Source: Ketobacter sp. (GTDB lineage Bacteria; Pseudomonadota; Gammaproteobacteria; Pseudomonadales; Ketobacteraceae). Taken from it: a stretch of 64,000 bases of DNA. A model generated the notes under the pieces. The model made no database searches. It had not been told where the DNA came from and worked only from the letters and a program-made list of their open reading frames with translations. The DNA lies in assembly GCF_003671495.1 (NCBI RefSeq), contig NZ_RCHN01000023.1:249296-313295 (forward strand), written 5' to 3'. Each line of letters begins with the position of its first letter. Position 1 is the first letter of the stretch. The position numbers and the translations under genes are program-made. Below, in pieces: positions 35,652 through 44,421 of this stretch.

Positions 35652-35933
35652 ATGAGTTTACGAGACAGCCTGATTAACAAGTTTGAGTCCCAGATCGACA
35701 GTTGGGAAAAGCAACTGGAGTCGCTGGAAGCCGATGCCCGCGAGGAGAAAGCGGCCGCGAAAAACCAGCAGGCCGACGCGGACCTGAAACTCAAAGCCAA
35801 GGAAGAGGCAGACCGGCTGCGTAACAAGATTCGTCATGCCAGCAATAAGGTCGCGGAGCTGAAAGAATCCAGTGAGGACAAAATTCAGCAGATCAAACGC
35901 GACGTGGAAAGCTGGTTCAAACAGGCTTCATGA
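35652..35933 (+). CDS. Small coiled-coil protein of unknown function
   Basis: A 93-residue, highly charged helical protein, almost wholly coiled coil, with heptad-like spacing of Leu, Ile and Ala (SLRDSLINKFESQIDSWEKQ and onward). It has no signal peptide or membrane segment. AAGGAG lies eight bases before the ATG at 35652; the GTG one codon earlier is less likely. It is monocistronic: a sigma-54-like promoter precedes it and a strong terminator follows. The family is unknown to me. The regulation suggests a stress- or nutrient-linked role, such as binding a membrane, DNA or other protein (inference). Confidence 0.85.
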   Translation: MSLRDSLINKFESQIDSWEKQLESLEADAREEKAAAKNQQADADLKLKAKEEADRLRNKIRHASNKVAELKESSEDKIQQIKRDVESWFKQAS

Positions 35934-35957
35934 TCCTGTCGGATTGATCCCCCCATT

Positions 35958-35987
35958 GGCACCCTCCCGGGTGCCTTTTTTATTTTT
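35958..35987 (+). terminator. Rho-independent terminator of the coiled-coil gene
   Basis: GGCACCC / GGGTGCC form a perfect 7-base stem with a TCCC loop, followed by six T and then ATTTTT. It is 25 bases after the stop codon. Confidence 0.85.
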
Positions 35988-36008
35988 GCCGCAAAATCAA
36001 GAACGATG

Positions 36009-37304
36009 CTAATAGCCGAACAGGGATTGGCGCCGGACTGGCTCCGCTGCCGGTTGCGGTGCCTGGTAGGCAGGGCTGACCTGGGCGTTCTGGTTAGCAG
36101 ACTTCATGTCCTGCAACTGTTCTGACAGGGCTTTGATCTGCTCGCTCAATGACTGCTCCAGTTGGCTCATGCGCTGGTCGATGGCCTGCTCCGCGGGCGC
36201 TGTGGCAGCGCTGGAGTCGGCTGCCACGGCCGTGTCGTCAGTTGCGGGTGTTGCTGCCACCAGGGATGGTTCCTGTTGCGCCGGCAGCGGCCGTTGCTTG
36301 GAGGCTTCCGTCAGCAATTGCAGTTGCTGCAGCAATGGGTGATCGCGCACGTCTGCGGCGCCCAGGGTAGTGCCCAGCTCAAACAGTTTGGTTTCCAGCA
36401 GGATCAGCCAACGTTCCATTTCCCGGCGGTCCATCGTACTCAGGTTGTGCATGTCAGTGGCCACCGCCCCGGCCACCGCGAAGGAGAATTCCGCGTTAGC
36501 CTTGGCTTGCAATACGGCGGCTTCATCCCTTGGGTTCTGGGCGATGACACCGTTGGCCTGGTTGAGGGCACCGATGGCGGCGCTGTAGCTCAATGGCGCA
36601 AAGCGATCCACAGTGCCGCCGTTGGCCCGGGCCAGGTTCTGGGTCAGGTCATTCAGGTAAAACCGCTGGGCGGCCGCAATTTCCAGCGAGCGCTGTTCTT
36701 TCAGCAGGCGGGGCAAACCCTGGCGCGCCGCTTCCGGGTTGCCATCGGCCACATACTCAATCAACCGCTGTTGTGTGCGCTCCAGTTCTTCGTATTCATC
36801 GGTAAAATGCGCCGGCGCCTGAAAGGTTTTCAGCCATACGAAGTTTTCATTGGCCGCACCGAAAATGGCGTCTGCCTGCTGTTTGTTGTTTTCCGCCTGG
36901 TCCAATGCCGTATTGGCTTTGGCAATCAGCGCCAGGGCTTGGTCACCCATGCTGTCGCCGAAGAACAGCGAGATGGAACGGTTGACGTTGTCGGGGTCTG
37001 CCTGGAATCGGTCCGAGTAGCGGCGGGCTTCGGCCAGGGCCTCTTTGGCCACGGCCATTTGCGTGGGCGCGTAGATGTCCACATTATTGGATTGCGCCAC
37101 GGCCACCCGGGCCTCGGTGATCTTGAGGGCATCCATCACCTGTTGGATTTTTTGCTGATTACCGGTTTGCTGTTCCACTTGCTGGACCATCAGGGCACTG
37201 TGACTGGTACAGCCCGACAGCAGCAGACTCTGTGACGCCAGCAGCAACACAAAAAAGGTGGGCAAACGCAGACAATGGCGGGGGGATTTAACAGGAGCTT
37301 TCAT
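36009..37304 (-). CDS. Outer-membrane-type lipoprotein with DUF4398-like helical domain
   Basis: A 431-residue lipoprotein. The lipobox LLLSGC acylates a cysteine near residue 32. The following region (ARVAVAQSNNVDIYAPTQMA, VAKEALAEARR) resembles DUF4398-type helical repeats, and most of the protein is helical and rich in Ala, Gln and Glu. A coiled coil (QRMSQLEQSLSEQIKALSEQ) and a Pro/Gln-rich tail ending RRQSLFGY close it. I start at 37304 (MKAPVKSPRH) because AAGGAAGG precedes it. The function is unknown; periplasmic scaffolding is possible. It is divergent from the thioesterase gene. Confidence 0.85.
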   Translation of the reverse strand: MKAPVKSPRHCLRLPTFFVLLLASQSLLLSGCTSHSALMVQQVEQQTGNQQKIQQVMDALKITEARVAVAQSNNVDIYAPTQMAVAKEALAEARRYSDRFQADPDNVNRSISLFFGDSMGDQALALIAKANTALDQAENNKQQADAIFGAANENFVWLKTFQAPAHFTDEYEELERTQQRLIEYVADGNPEAARQGLPRLLKEQRSLEIAAAQRFYLNDLTQNLARANGGTVDRFAPLSYSAAIGALNQANGVIAQNPRDEAAVLQAKANAEFSFAVAGAVATDMHNLSTMDRREMERWLILLETKLFELGTTLGAADVRDHPLLQQLQLLTEASKQRPLPAQQEPSLVAATPATDDTAVAADSSAATAPAEQAIDQRMSQLEQSLSEQIKALSEQLQDMKSANQNAQVSPAYQAPQPAAEPVRRQSLFGY

Positions 37305-37541
37305 GGCTGAGTCCTTCCTTAAACGCAACCTGGGTTAACGAGGTACCTGCAGCGAGGTATATACAGAAAGCCTAAGAAAGAATTCCCATCTGCGTCATAA
37401 TAATGGGGACTTAAAATCCACAATCATATTGTCCAGCAGTATAATGAGTTATTTCAGTGGGTTGCTGGCTGGTGTTAAAGTGGCTTTTGTCTCTGGTGTG
37501 TTAGGCACTGAAAAATATTCAGGTTATGAGTGAGAAAACCG

Positions 37542-38003
37542 ATGAGCGTCGTGTTTACCTATCTTTTAAAAGTCCGCTATTGTGAGTGCGATGCCCAGCA
37601 GGTGGTGTTCAATGCCCGTTATGGCGATTATGTGGATACGGCCTCCACCGAGTTTTTTCGGGCTGTGTTCGGCGACTATAAAAATCTGTTGGCCCGGGGC
37701 CTCGACTGCCAAGTGGTGAAACAGACCACCCAGTGGAAAACCTCTGCCCGTTTCGATGACGTGCTGGCCATTGCGGTGCGGGCAACTCAGGTGGGCACCA
37801 GTTCGTTCACCCTGGTGTTTGAGCTGCTGAATCACGCCACCGGTGCGACGGTGGCGCAATGCGAAACCGTGTATGTGATGGTGCACGCGGCGGACTTCAC
37901 CAAGACGCCGGTGCCGGATGATATCCGGGAGCGTTTGTTGCAAGGTGCCCCCGGCGTCATCATCAATCACGCCGGGGTGCCGTTGGCAGACGCCTTCAGC
38001 TGA
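37542..38003 (+). CDS. Acyl-CoA thioesterase, 4HBT hot-dog family
   Basis: A 153-residue single-domain hot-dog protein of the YbgC/4-hydroxybenzoyl-CoA thioesterase type. The active-site segment is VRYCECDAQQVVFNARYGDY, with the catalytic aspartate followed by Val and Tyr at the usual spacing. It hydrolyses acyl- or aryl-CoA esters in the cytoplasm. A GTG four codons upstream is an alternative start. Its stop overlaps the convergent ABM gene by eight bases. Given the wax ester synthase nearby, it may help control acyl-CoA pools (inference). Confidence 0.88.
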   Translation: MSVVFTYLLKVRYCECDAQQVVFNARYGDYVDTASTEFFRAVFGDYKNLLARGLDCQVVKQTTQWKTSARFDDVLAIAVRATQVGTSSFTLVFELLNHATGATVAQCETVYVMVHAADFTKTPVPDDIRERLLQGAPGVIINHAGVPLADAFS

Positions 38004-38283
38004 TTTCAAAAAACTCCGATTCGGGCGCTCCAGCCAGGAACTCCGCCATGGCGTTCATGGAACCGGAAGCCCGCATTTTTTCGGCATAGGCATCATGCAG
38101 TTCCTTGCTTTGCCAGATTTCCGACAACACCACCTTGCCCGGGTTCTCGGTGCTGTGCAGCACCTCCACGCCTTCACAACCTTCGGCTGCGGCGATCCTG
38201 GATTTGGCGCCTTGCAGCAATTGCAGAAAACCGTCCACCTGATCCGGCTTAACCGGAAACTGAACCAGTAATTGAAAACTCAT
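37996..38283 (-). CDS. Antibiotic biosynthesis monooxygenase (ABM) domain protein
   Basis: A 95-residue ferredoxin-like ABM fold protein. The pattern (FPVKPDQVDGFLQLLQGAK, then EGCEGVEVLHSTENPGKVVL, SEIWQSKELHDAY) matches quinol monooxygenase/YgiN-like proteins. These small dimeric proteins act on quinones or aromatic compounds, or regulate their redox state. The ATG overlaps the stop of the VOC gene upstream (ATGA), so the two are translationally coupled. Confidence 0.88.
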   Translation of the reverse strand: MSFQLLVQFPVKPDQVDGFLQLLQGAKSRIAAAEGCEGVEVLHSTENPGKVVLSEIWQSKELHDAYAEKMRASGSMNAMAEFLAGAPESEFFEIS

Positions 38284-38672
38284 GATGGGTTACTCCCGCT
38301 GCGATGCATGGCACAGACTTTGTTGCCGTATGGGTCCCGTAAATAGGCCACGTACAGATTGCCGAAACCACCGGCGCGAAGCCCGGGGGGATCTTCGCAT
38401 TCGGTACCACCGTTGGCCAGACCCGCCTGGTGCCAGGCGTCCACGGCCGCTTCATTCGCTGCCATAAACCCCACTGTGCCGCCGTTGGCGTGGGTGGCGG
38501 CCTGACCGTTGATGGGTTGGGTGATACCAAACACCCCTGTGGGTGTGACGTAAAAGCAGCGGCCCCTGTCGTCTATGTGGCCGGGCTTGTAGCCCAGGGC
38601 ACCCAGGGTGGCGTCATAGAATGTTTTGGCTTTGCTGACATCATCTGCGCCAAACATTACATGGCTAAACAT
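38280..38672 (-). CDS. VOC-family (glyoxalase/bleomycin-resistance-like) protein
   Basis: A 130-residue vicinal-oxygen-chelate fold protein. The N-terminal metal-ligand segment is FSHVMFGADDVSKAKTFYDA, and the C-terminal half ends with LYVAYLRDPYGNKVCAMHRS. Such proteins act as small lyases, dioxygenases or binding proteins. It overlaps the ABM gene downstream by four bases. The wax ester synthase gene upstream on the same strand ends 30 bases before its start, so all three may be cotranscribed. Substrate is unknown. Confidence 0.88.
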   Translation of the reverse strand: MFSHVMFGADDVSKAKTFYDATLGALGYKPGHIDDRGRCFYVTPTGVFGITQPINGQAATHANGGTVGFMAANEAAVDAWHQAGLANGGTECEDPPGLRAGGFGNLYVAYLRDPYGNKVCAMHRSGSNPS

Positions 38673-38702
38673 GGTGTGATTCCTTCTGTCGGGTTGGGTA
38701 AG

Positions 38703-40166
38703 TTAATTTTCCAGCGCCACCGTCGTCTCTTTTGCGGGGCGTTGAGCCGTGGTTGAGGTGGAGGATGCCGTCGGCGTAGAAGAGGGGCCTGGCGGTTGCA
38801 TGGTGTCTTCCAGCTCCACCAGCGCGTCCTCCAGATACTTGAGCAAACGCTGCATCTGCGGCACGGTTTTGCGACAGGCGATGATACCCACATCCACAAA
38901 ATCGTGGCGGCTGATCAGGGTAATATTGAGGGCTCCGTAATCCACCACCAGTGACGCCGGATACAGGCCACACAACTTGGCACCCTGCCAGTACATGGTG
39001 CGGCGCGGGCCGGGCACATGGGAGATGATGACGTTGCCCAGTACCGAATCGGGGGAGAAACCGGTGATGGCATTGAGCGCACCGGGCAGGAGCTTGATGG
39101 CACCGCTCACCAGGGATTGATCCGGAGACAGTTTGCGCAGGTGGGCCTTGTTGTAATCCATGCAGTTTTTGATGGCGACCATGCGCTGGAGGGCGTCGCT
39201 CAGGTGGGTGCCCAGATGGGCAAAGGTGAATGAGATTTCATTACTCAATTCGGAGTTGTCCCGTCGCACGGACACCGGCACTGCTGCCACCAGTGGCCGG
39301 TCCGGCAACTCATGCAGGTCCATCAGGTAGCGGCGCAGGGCGCCACCGCACATGGCCAAAACCACATCGTTCATGGTGGTCTGGTAGTGGTCGGCCACCG
39401 CTTTGATACGGGGTGTGGAATAGGATTGTGCGGCAAAGCGGCGGGTGGCGCTGACCTTTTGATTGAAGAGGCTGCGGGGGGCCTGGCCACCGAACACAAA
39501 ATCCGGATTGCGGTTCCAGATGTCCTGGATGTTGCTGCGCACTTCTTTCAACACCGGAATCACCGAATTCACATGCTCCCGGGCCAGGGAGCGCAGCGCC
39601 GCCAGGCTACCGGTGGCGGGACTGGGCACCGGCAGGTTGCGGGTTCGGGATTTCTTGGTGGGCACTTCCCAGGGCGGTGGCAGCTCCAGTGAGGTGTCCA
39701 GATTGGTGGACATGGATTTCAATAGCAGGCGCATGCCGGCAACGCCGTCCATCAGGGCATGGTGCACTTTGATGTAGACGGCAAAGCGGCCGTCTTCCAG
39801 GCCTTCGATCAGATACAGGCGCCACAGCGGATAGGCCCGGTCCAGGTGCCCACAATGCACCCGCGATACCATGGCCAGCAGTTCCCGGATGCGGCCGGGT
39901 TTGGGCAGGGCCACATGGACAAAGTGGTGGGCCAGGTCAAAGTCCTTGGTTTCCTTCCAGTAGTGAATGCCGCGGCGTACCACTAACCGTTGATTGAACG
40001 GTGCCGCTGCCATATTGGATTGGCGCAGACGTTCAGTGAGTTTGCTGACAAAGTCCTTGGGCGCTTCGCCTTGGGGTTCGAACAACATCAGGGTGCCGAT
40101 GTGCAGCGGTTGTCGACGACTTTCAAAACGCAAAAACGTGTCATCGATGAAGCCGAGTTTCTTCAC
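38703..40166 (-). CDS. Wax ester synthase / acyl-CoA:diacylglycerol acyltransferase (WS/DGAT)
   Basis: A 487-residue bifunctional acyltransferase that esterifies long-chain alcohols or diacylglycerol with acyl-CoA, making wax esters or triacylglycerol as storage lipid. The catalytic HHxxxDG motif is HHALMDG near residue 136, preceded by PLWRLYLIEG as in the family, and the NDVVLAMCGGALRRYL region (about 265) is also typical. The start is a GTG with a perfect AAGGAGGA upstream. Genes of this kind are common in hydrocarbon-degrading marine bacteria. It may share a transcript with the VOC and ABM genes. Confidence 0.96.
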   Translation of the reverse strand: MKKLGFIDDTFLRFESRRQPLHIGTLMLFEPQGEAPKDFVSKLTERLRQSNMAAAPFNQRLVVRRGIHYWKETKDFDLAHHFVHVALPKPGRIRELLAMVSRVHCGHLDRAYPLWRLYLIEGLEDGRFAVYIKVHHALMDGVAGMRLLLKSMSTNLDTSLELPPPWEVPTKKSRTRNLPVPSPATGSLAALRSLAREHVNSVIPVLKEVRSNIQDIWNRNPDFVFGGQAPRSLFNQKVSATRRFAAQSYSTPRIKAVADHYQTTMNDVVLAMCGGALRRYLMDLHELPDRPLVAAVPVSVRRDNSELSNEISFTFAHLGTHLSDALQRMVAIKNCMDYNKAHLRKLSPDQSLVSGAIKLLPGALNAITGFSPDSVLGNVIISHVPGPRRTMYWQGAKLCGLYPASLVVDYGALNITLISRHDFVDVGIIACRKTVPQMQRLLKYLEDALVELEDTMQPPGPSSTPTASSTSTTAQRPAKETTVALEN

Positions 40167-40255
40167 TCAACGTTCCTCCTTGAGAGTGCAAATAAAGGCT
40201 GGTGCCAAAATTTATTAGAGTTATTTTGGAAGGAATACTCTATTGACTCATTGCC

Positions 40256-40282
40256 ACACCCTGGCTGTCAACCGCAGGGTGT
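40256..40282. terminator. Hairpin downstream of the ABHD-type hydrolase gene
   Basis: ACACCCTG and CAGGGTGT form a perfect 8-base stem with an 11-base loop, 54 bases downstream of the hydrolase stop and about 90 bases upstream of the wax ester synthase start. There is no U-tract. Termination of the hydrolase transcript is possible. Confidence 0.35.
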
Positions 40283-40335
40283 TGCCGGTTCCTGCCATCC
40301 GGCTTGACTGTTCAAGCGATTGAATTGCTGCTGCT

Positions 40336-41478
40336 TCAGTCGATAAAACCGATGTCCTGCAGAAACGCCTTTTTCACCTGATTGGTGTGTTGCTGTTGGC
40401 GCGGCAGGGCATGGGCGCCGGGGTGCCAATGCAATGCACACTGCCCCCAGTGTTGTTGCAGGGCTTCCGAATGGCGGGGGGTGGCCAGTTTGTCCCCCAG
40501 TCCGCCAATGATCAGCAGGCGCTCGGCGGGCAGCAAGGCCGGGCGCGATAACGGACTGTGGAAGGCGGTGGTGGCGCGCACCTCCTGCATGCTGACTTTG
40601 TACCAGCGCATGGCGGCCCTGATCATGGTGTCCAGGGGTTTCCATTCCATCATGGCGTCCGGCAGACTGATCAGCGGCACCATAGGAATGGCAAACTGAA
40701 AGCGATCCTCAAGCCCGGCCATCAGCGCCGTGGTATACCCCCCCAGACTCACACCGGTGATGCCGATCTGCTCCACTGCGCGGGATTGCAGAAAATCCAC
40801 CAGGGTGCGGATATCGTAGGTGCTTTGCACCACCGCATGGTTCAGGGCGTCGATGCCGCGGGACATAAAATCCATGCCGCTGACGTTCTTGGCGCGGCGG
40901 CTGCGAGGGCCGTGATGGGGCAGGGTTTTCAGTATCACGTCACAACCCAGGTGATACAGAAAATGAGAGCCCAGATAGAAATCATTGACCTCCCACCAGG
41001 GCGCCAGGAATCCGTGCACCAGGATCACCGTGGGCCGTGGCTTGTCACCGTGGCGCCAGTACCAGGCCACCACTTCATCGTTGTTCTGGTGCGACTGATG
41101 GTTGATGGCCTCATACACCGACCGCCACTGCACCTGTTCGAAGATACCGCCTTCCACCCCTTTGGGGCGGGTGGGCTCGGAGACGGTGAAGGTGGGCATT
41201 GGGCGGGGTTGGTGGAAGATCTGTTCATCGCTGCCGCGATGGGAAGCGTGTTCGCCACGCAGGGTCTGCGCCAGGCTGGCACCGGGGTAGCTGGGAAAGC
41301 TGATGCCGGCCATCCAGGCAGACAGCCCGGTGCGAATGGCCAGGTCCACCATGGCAGTGAGGCTGGTGCCGGGATCGAACGGGACTTTGACCTGCTGGGG
41401 GCGACGGTAGAAGTCTTCCGGCAATTCGGCAATCCAGGGGGCTTGGGGGTAATTCTGGTTGAGCGCGGCAGACGTCAT
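40336..41478 (-). CDS. Alpha/beta hydrolase, ABHD18-like
   Basis: A 380-residue alpha/beta hydrolase. The oxyanion strand is VILVHGFLAPWWEVNDFYLG, the nucleophile elbow ITGVSLGGYTTAL (GVSLG) has the serine, and GGLGDKLATPRHSE and HPGAHAL supply the acid and histidine. No signal peptide is seen. The layout resembles the ABHD18 family, whose substrates are poorly known; a lipid ester is plausible given the neighbouring wax ester synthase. AAGGACAC precedes the ATG. It diverges from the MMPL exporter, with a perfect 32-base palindrome between the two starts, so both are probably under one regulator. Confidence 0.87.
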   Translation of the reverse strand: MTSAALNQNYPQAPWIAELPEDFYRRPQQVKVPFDPGTSLTAMVDLAIRTGLSAWMAGISFPSYPGASLAQTLRGEHASHRGSDEQIFHQPRPMPTFTVSEPTRPKGVEGGIFEQVQWRSVYEAINHQSHQNNDEVVAWYWRHGDKPRPTVILVHGFLAPWWEVNDFYLGSHFLYHLGCDVILKTLPHHGPRSRRAKNVSGMDFMSRGIDALNHAVVQSTYDIRTLVDFLQSRAVEQIGITGVSLGGYTTALMAGLEDRFQFAIPMVPLISLPDAMMEWKPLDTMIRAAMRWYKVSMQEVRATTAFHSPLSRPALLPAERLLIIGGLGDKLATPRHSEALQQHWGQCALHWHPGAHALPRQQQHTNQVKKAFLQDIGFID

Positions 41479-41550
41479 GGCAAGTGTCCTTGTGATGGGC
41501 TCCGTGATTGGATCAACCCACTAGATTTAATAATCAATCGGTGTGCCCAA

Positions 41551-41582
41551 TTGGTCAATAGGCCATACGGCCTATTGACCAA
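41551..41582. promoter_or_regulatory. Perfect 32-base palindrome between divergent genes
   Basis: The arms TTGGTCAATAGGCC and GGCCTATTGACCAA, 14 bases each, flank the spacer ATAC. It lies 73 bases from the hydrolase start (minus) and 54 bases from the exporter start (plus). The length, perfect symmetry and divergent position indicate an operator for a dimeric regulator rather than a terminator. TTGACC in the right arm could be part of a -35. No regulator gene is adjacent. Confidence 0.8.
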
Positions 41583-41635
41583 ACATTCGCCTCAACTCAT
41601 TATGGAGCCTGAATAATTGGGGTCTTTTCAAACAC

Positions 41636-44080
41636 ATGTCTAACAAGAATAAATCCAACTGGAAAGCCCGCGTGGAGCGGGGGTTCGAATCTCTCGGTTT
41701 GTCCATGGGGCATCACCCCTGGATCTGGCTGCTCAGCTGCCTGCTGATTGTGGGGGTCATGTCCTCCCAGTTGCCGCACCTGGAACAGGACACCAGCATT
41801 GAAGGCTTCCTGGAGAAAGGCTCACCGGAAATCCAGCTCTACGATCACTTCAAGGAAACCTTCGGTCGCGATGAAGTGTTCATCATCACCATTGAAGTGG
41901 ACGATATTTTCAACCACACCTTCACCGGGCAGTTGCATGCCTTGCATCGCCACCTGGAGGACGAGGTGCCCTATGTGGACACGGTGGATTCGTTGGCGAA
42001 TGCCCGTTACACCTATGGGGCGGACGATACCCTCTACATCGAAGAATTGTTGCCGGAGACCCTGCCCACCGACCCTGCAGAACTGCAGGCGCTCAAAGAC
42101 TATGTCCTGAACAGCGACAACTATCGCAACTTTTTGATTTCCCCCGATGGCAAGATGGTGGCCATGCTGGTGCGCCTGGATTCCTTTCTGCACAGCCAGA
42201 ATGCCCAGGGTGAGTGGCAACGGGGTTACCTGGGTGAGAAGGAATCCGGCGAGGCGGAAGTCAAAATACAAAGCATTCTTGATCAGTACCGGGGTGTGAT
42301 GTCGGATCAGATCCGTTTGACCGGCAGCATGCCCATTGCCATGATGCTGTCGAAAATTCTGGAGCGGGACTTCACAGTGTTCTCCGCTTTGGGCAATCTC
42401 ATCATCGGCATTCTGTTGTTCATTATTTTTCGGCGTTGGTCCGGTGTCTTCATGCCGTTGCTGGCCATGACCCTGGGGGTGTTGGTGACATTGTCGCTGA
42501 TGGCCATCTTCGGTACACCCATGCAGGTGAGCACTTCGATTCTGCCGGCGTTTCTGTTGGCGGTGTGTGTGGGGGACAGCATCCACCTGCTGACCATGTT
42601 CTACCGCAATTACGATGCCGGCGACGAAAAAATTCACGCCATGGCCGCCGCCATGGGGCACACCGGCCTGCCCATGTTTTTCACCAGCATCACCACCGCC
42701 GCCGGTCTTGCCTCGTTCGCCACTTCGGATCTGACGCTGGTGGCGGCCTTGGGTATTTACGGCGCCCTGGGTTCGCTGATTGCCTTCCTGCTGACCATTT
42801 TTATCCTGCCCAGCCTGATTGCCATCCTGCCCATCAAGCGGCGTCCGCTTACCGTGGAATCCAATCGGGGTTTGCAACCCATTCTGGCCTGGTCGGCCCG
42901 GGTCTCCACCCGGCACCCCAAATGGATTGTGGGCACGGGGCTGACATTGCTGGTTGGAGCGGTGGCCATTGCCAGCCAGATTCAGTTTTCCCATCACCCC
43001 CTGGCCTGGTTACCGGAGGATAACGAAGCTCTGCAGGGCATCAAGAATTACGAACAGCACATGGGGTCCACCATCAACTTTGAAATTCTGCTGGATACCG
43101 GCAAAGACCGGGGCGTAATCAATGCGCCGTTATTGCAGACGCTGGACAAGGTGCAGCAGGAAATCGTCACCTGGCAGGGGGAGCACTGGAGCATCACCAA
43201 AGCCATCAGCGTGGTGAACATCATCAAGGAATCCAACCGTGCTTTGCACGATAATGATGAAACCCAGTACGCCGTGCCGGATGATCCGGCGTTGATCAGC
43301 CAGGAACTGTTCCTGGTGGAGCTGGACGAACCGGATGACATTCTCAACGTGGTGGACAAGGGGTATCAGGTGGCGCGGCTGACGGTTACCACACCCTGGT
43401 TTGATGCGATCTATGCCCAGGAAGTGGTGGAAAAAGTACAAGCCTATCTGCAGGCGGAAATGGCGCCCCACGACGTGGTGGTCAGCTTCACTGGCGTGGC
43501 GCCGATTCTGGGGGTCACTTTCGGTAAGATGTTGATCTCCACTGCGGAAAGTTATGGCATTGCTGCGGTCATCATTACGCTGATGATGATTCTGTTGATC
43601 GGCAATCTGAAGCTGGGCCTGCTCAGCATGATTCCCTCCCTGTTGCCGATTCTGATTATCCTGGCGGGATTGCACCTGGCCGGGGTGCGGTTGGATATGC
43701 TCACCATGCTGGTGGGGTCCATCGCCATCGGGCTCACCGTGGACGACAACATTCACTTCATGCACAGCTTCCGCCGTATCTACCTGAAGACCGGTGATCC
43801 CGCCCACGCGGTGGAGGCCACGTTGCTCTCCACCGGCCGGGCCATGTTGATCACATCCATTGTGTTGAGCGTGGGCTTTTCCATCTATACCCAGTCGTTG
43901 ATGTCGAACATGGTGATCTTTGGTATTACCACTGCTGGCTGCATTGTGTTGGCACTGGTGGCCACCTATCTGCTGGCACCGGCGTTGATGGTGTTGGCCA
44001 ACAAACAATGGCACCAGCAGCGGCCCGGTCACGAACAGGACAGTCACGACCGAAAATCCAGTGATCATGAGCGAGCCTGA
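41636..44080 (+). CDS. MMPL-type RND superfamily exporter (HAE3-like)
   Basis: An 814-residue RND-superfamily membrane protein with twelve predicted helices in two halves and a sterol-sensing-domain-like first bundle. Helix 4 has AVCVGDSIHLL and helix 10 IGLTVDDNIHFMHSFRRI, the proton-relay aspartates. Such proteins export lipids, hydrophobic compounds or hopanoids. The ATG is preceded by only a weak ribosome-binding site. The perfect palindrome upstream suggests specific regulation together with the divergent alpha/beta hydrolase. Lipid export or trafficking linked to storage lipid metabolism is plausible (inference). It ends 17 bases before the convergent YjbR gene. Confidence 0.93.
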   Translation: MSNKNKSNWKARVERGFESLGLSMGHHPWIWLLSCLLIVGVMSSQLPHLEQDTSIEGFLEKGSPEIQLYDHFKETFGRDEVFIITIEVDDIFNHTFTGQLHALHRHLEDEVPYVDTVDSLANARYTYGADDTLYIEELLPETLPTDPAELQALKDYVLNSDNYRNFLISPDGKMVAMLVRLDSFLHSQNAQGEWQRGYLGEKESGEAEVKIQSILDQYRGVMSDQIRLTGSMPIAMMLSKILERDFTVFSALGNLIIGILLFIIFRRWSGVFMPLLAMTLGVLVTLSLMAIFGTPMQVSTSILPAFLLAVCVGDSIHLLTMFYRNYDAGDEKIHAMAAAMGHTGLPMFFTSITTAAGLASFATSDLTLVAALGIYGALGSLIAFLLTIFILPSLIAILPIKRRPLTVESNRGLQPILAWSARVSTRHPKWIVGTGLTLLVGAVAIASQIQFSHHPLAWLPEDNEALQGIKNYEQHMGSTINFEILLDTGKDRGVINAPLLQTLDKVQQEIVTWQGEHWSITKAISVVNIIKESNRALHDNDETQYAVPDDPALISQELFLVELDEPDDILNVVDKGYQVARLTVTTPWFDAIYAQEVVEKVQAYLQAEMAPHDVVVSFTGVAPILGVTFGKMLISTAESYGIAAVIITLMMILLIGNLKLGLLSMIPSLLPILIILAGLHLAGVRLDMLTMLVGSIAIGLTVDDNIHFMHSFRRIYLKTGDPAHAVEATLLSTGRAMLITSIVLSVGFSIYTQSLMSNMVIFGITTAGCIVLALVATYLLAPALMVLANKQWHQQRPGHEQDSHDRKSSDHERA

Positions 44081-44097
44081 GTCGGGGCGCGATGGGG

Positions 44098-44421
44098 TTA
44101 CAGCGTTTGCGCCTGCTGATAAGACCAGGTGATGAGTTGCTTCAGCAGTTCGCCGTCAAAATTTTCCACCCGTTCAATAGTGAGCCAATGCTCATCGGGC
44201 TGCTCCTTAACCTGGCGTACCCTGGGCGGGTCCGGCAGTTCCACATAGTGTTGTGGCGTCACCCGCAGGGTGAATTGCCATTGAATCGGCGCTCCGGTTT
44301 GGAAGTAACCGAAGGTATTGGAATCCACCGTCAGGGCAAAGGCGGTGCCGGATGGCGTCAGCAGCTTGCGCTCTGCCTTGGGCAGCGCCAGGCAGAATTT
44401 CATGACATCAATGTAGTTCAT
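44098..44421 (-). CDS. MmcQ/YjbR family protein
   Basis: A 107-residue protein with the YjbR/CyaY-like double-wing fold pattern (MNYIDVMKFCLALPKAERKL, FALTVDSNTFGYFQTGAP, EHWLTIERVENFDGELLKQL). Proteins of this family are described as DNA-binding or small helper proteins, but function is not established. It overlaps the flavodoxin gene upstream by 14 bases, so the two are translationally coupled. Confidence 0.85.
   Translation of the reverse strand: MNYIDVMKFCLALPKAERKLLTPSGTAFALTVDSNTFGYFQTGAPIQWQFTLRVTPQHYVELPDPPRVRQVKEQPDEHWLTIERVENFDGELLKQLITWSYQQAQTL

Noticed and set aside
41684..41700. tRNA T-loop-like GGGGTTCGAATCTC
   Set aside because: It lies inside the N-terminus of the MMPL exporter gene, and no acceptor, D or anticodon arm surrounds it.
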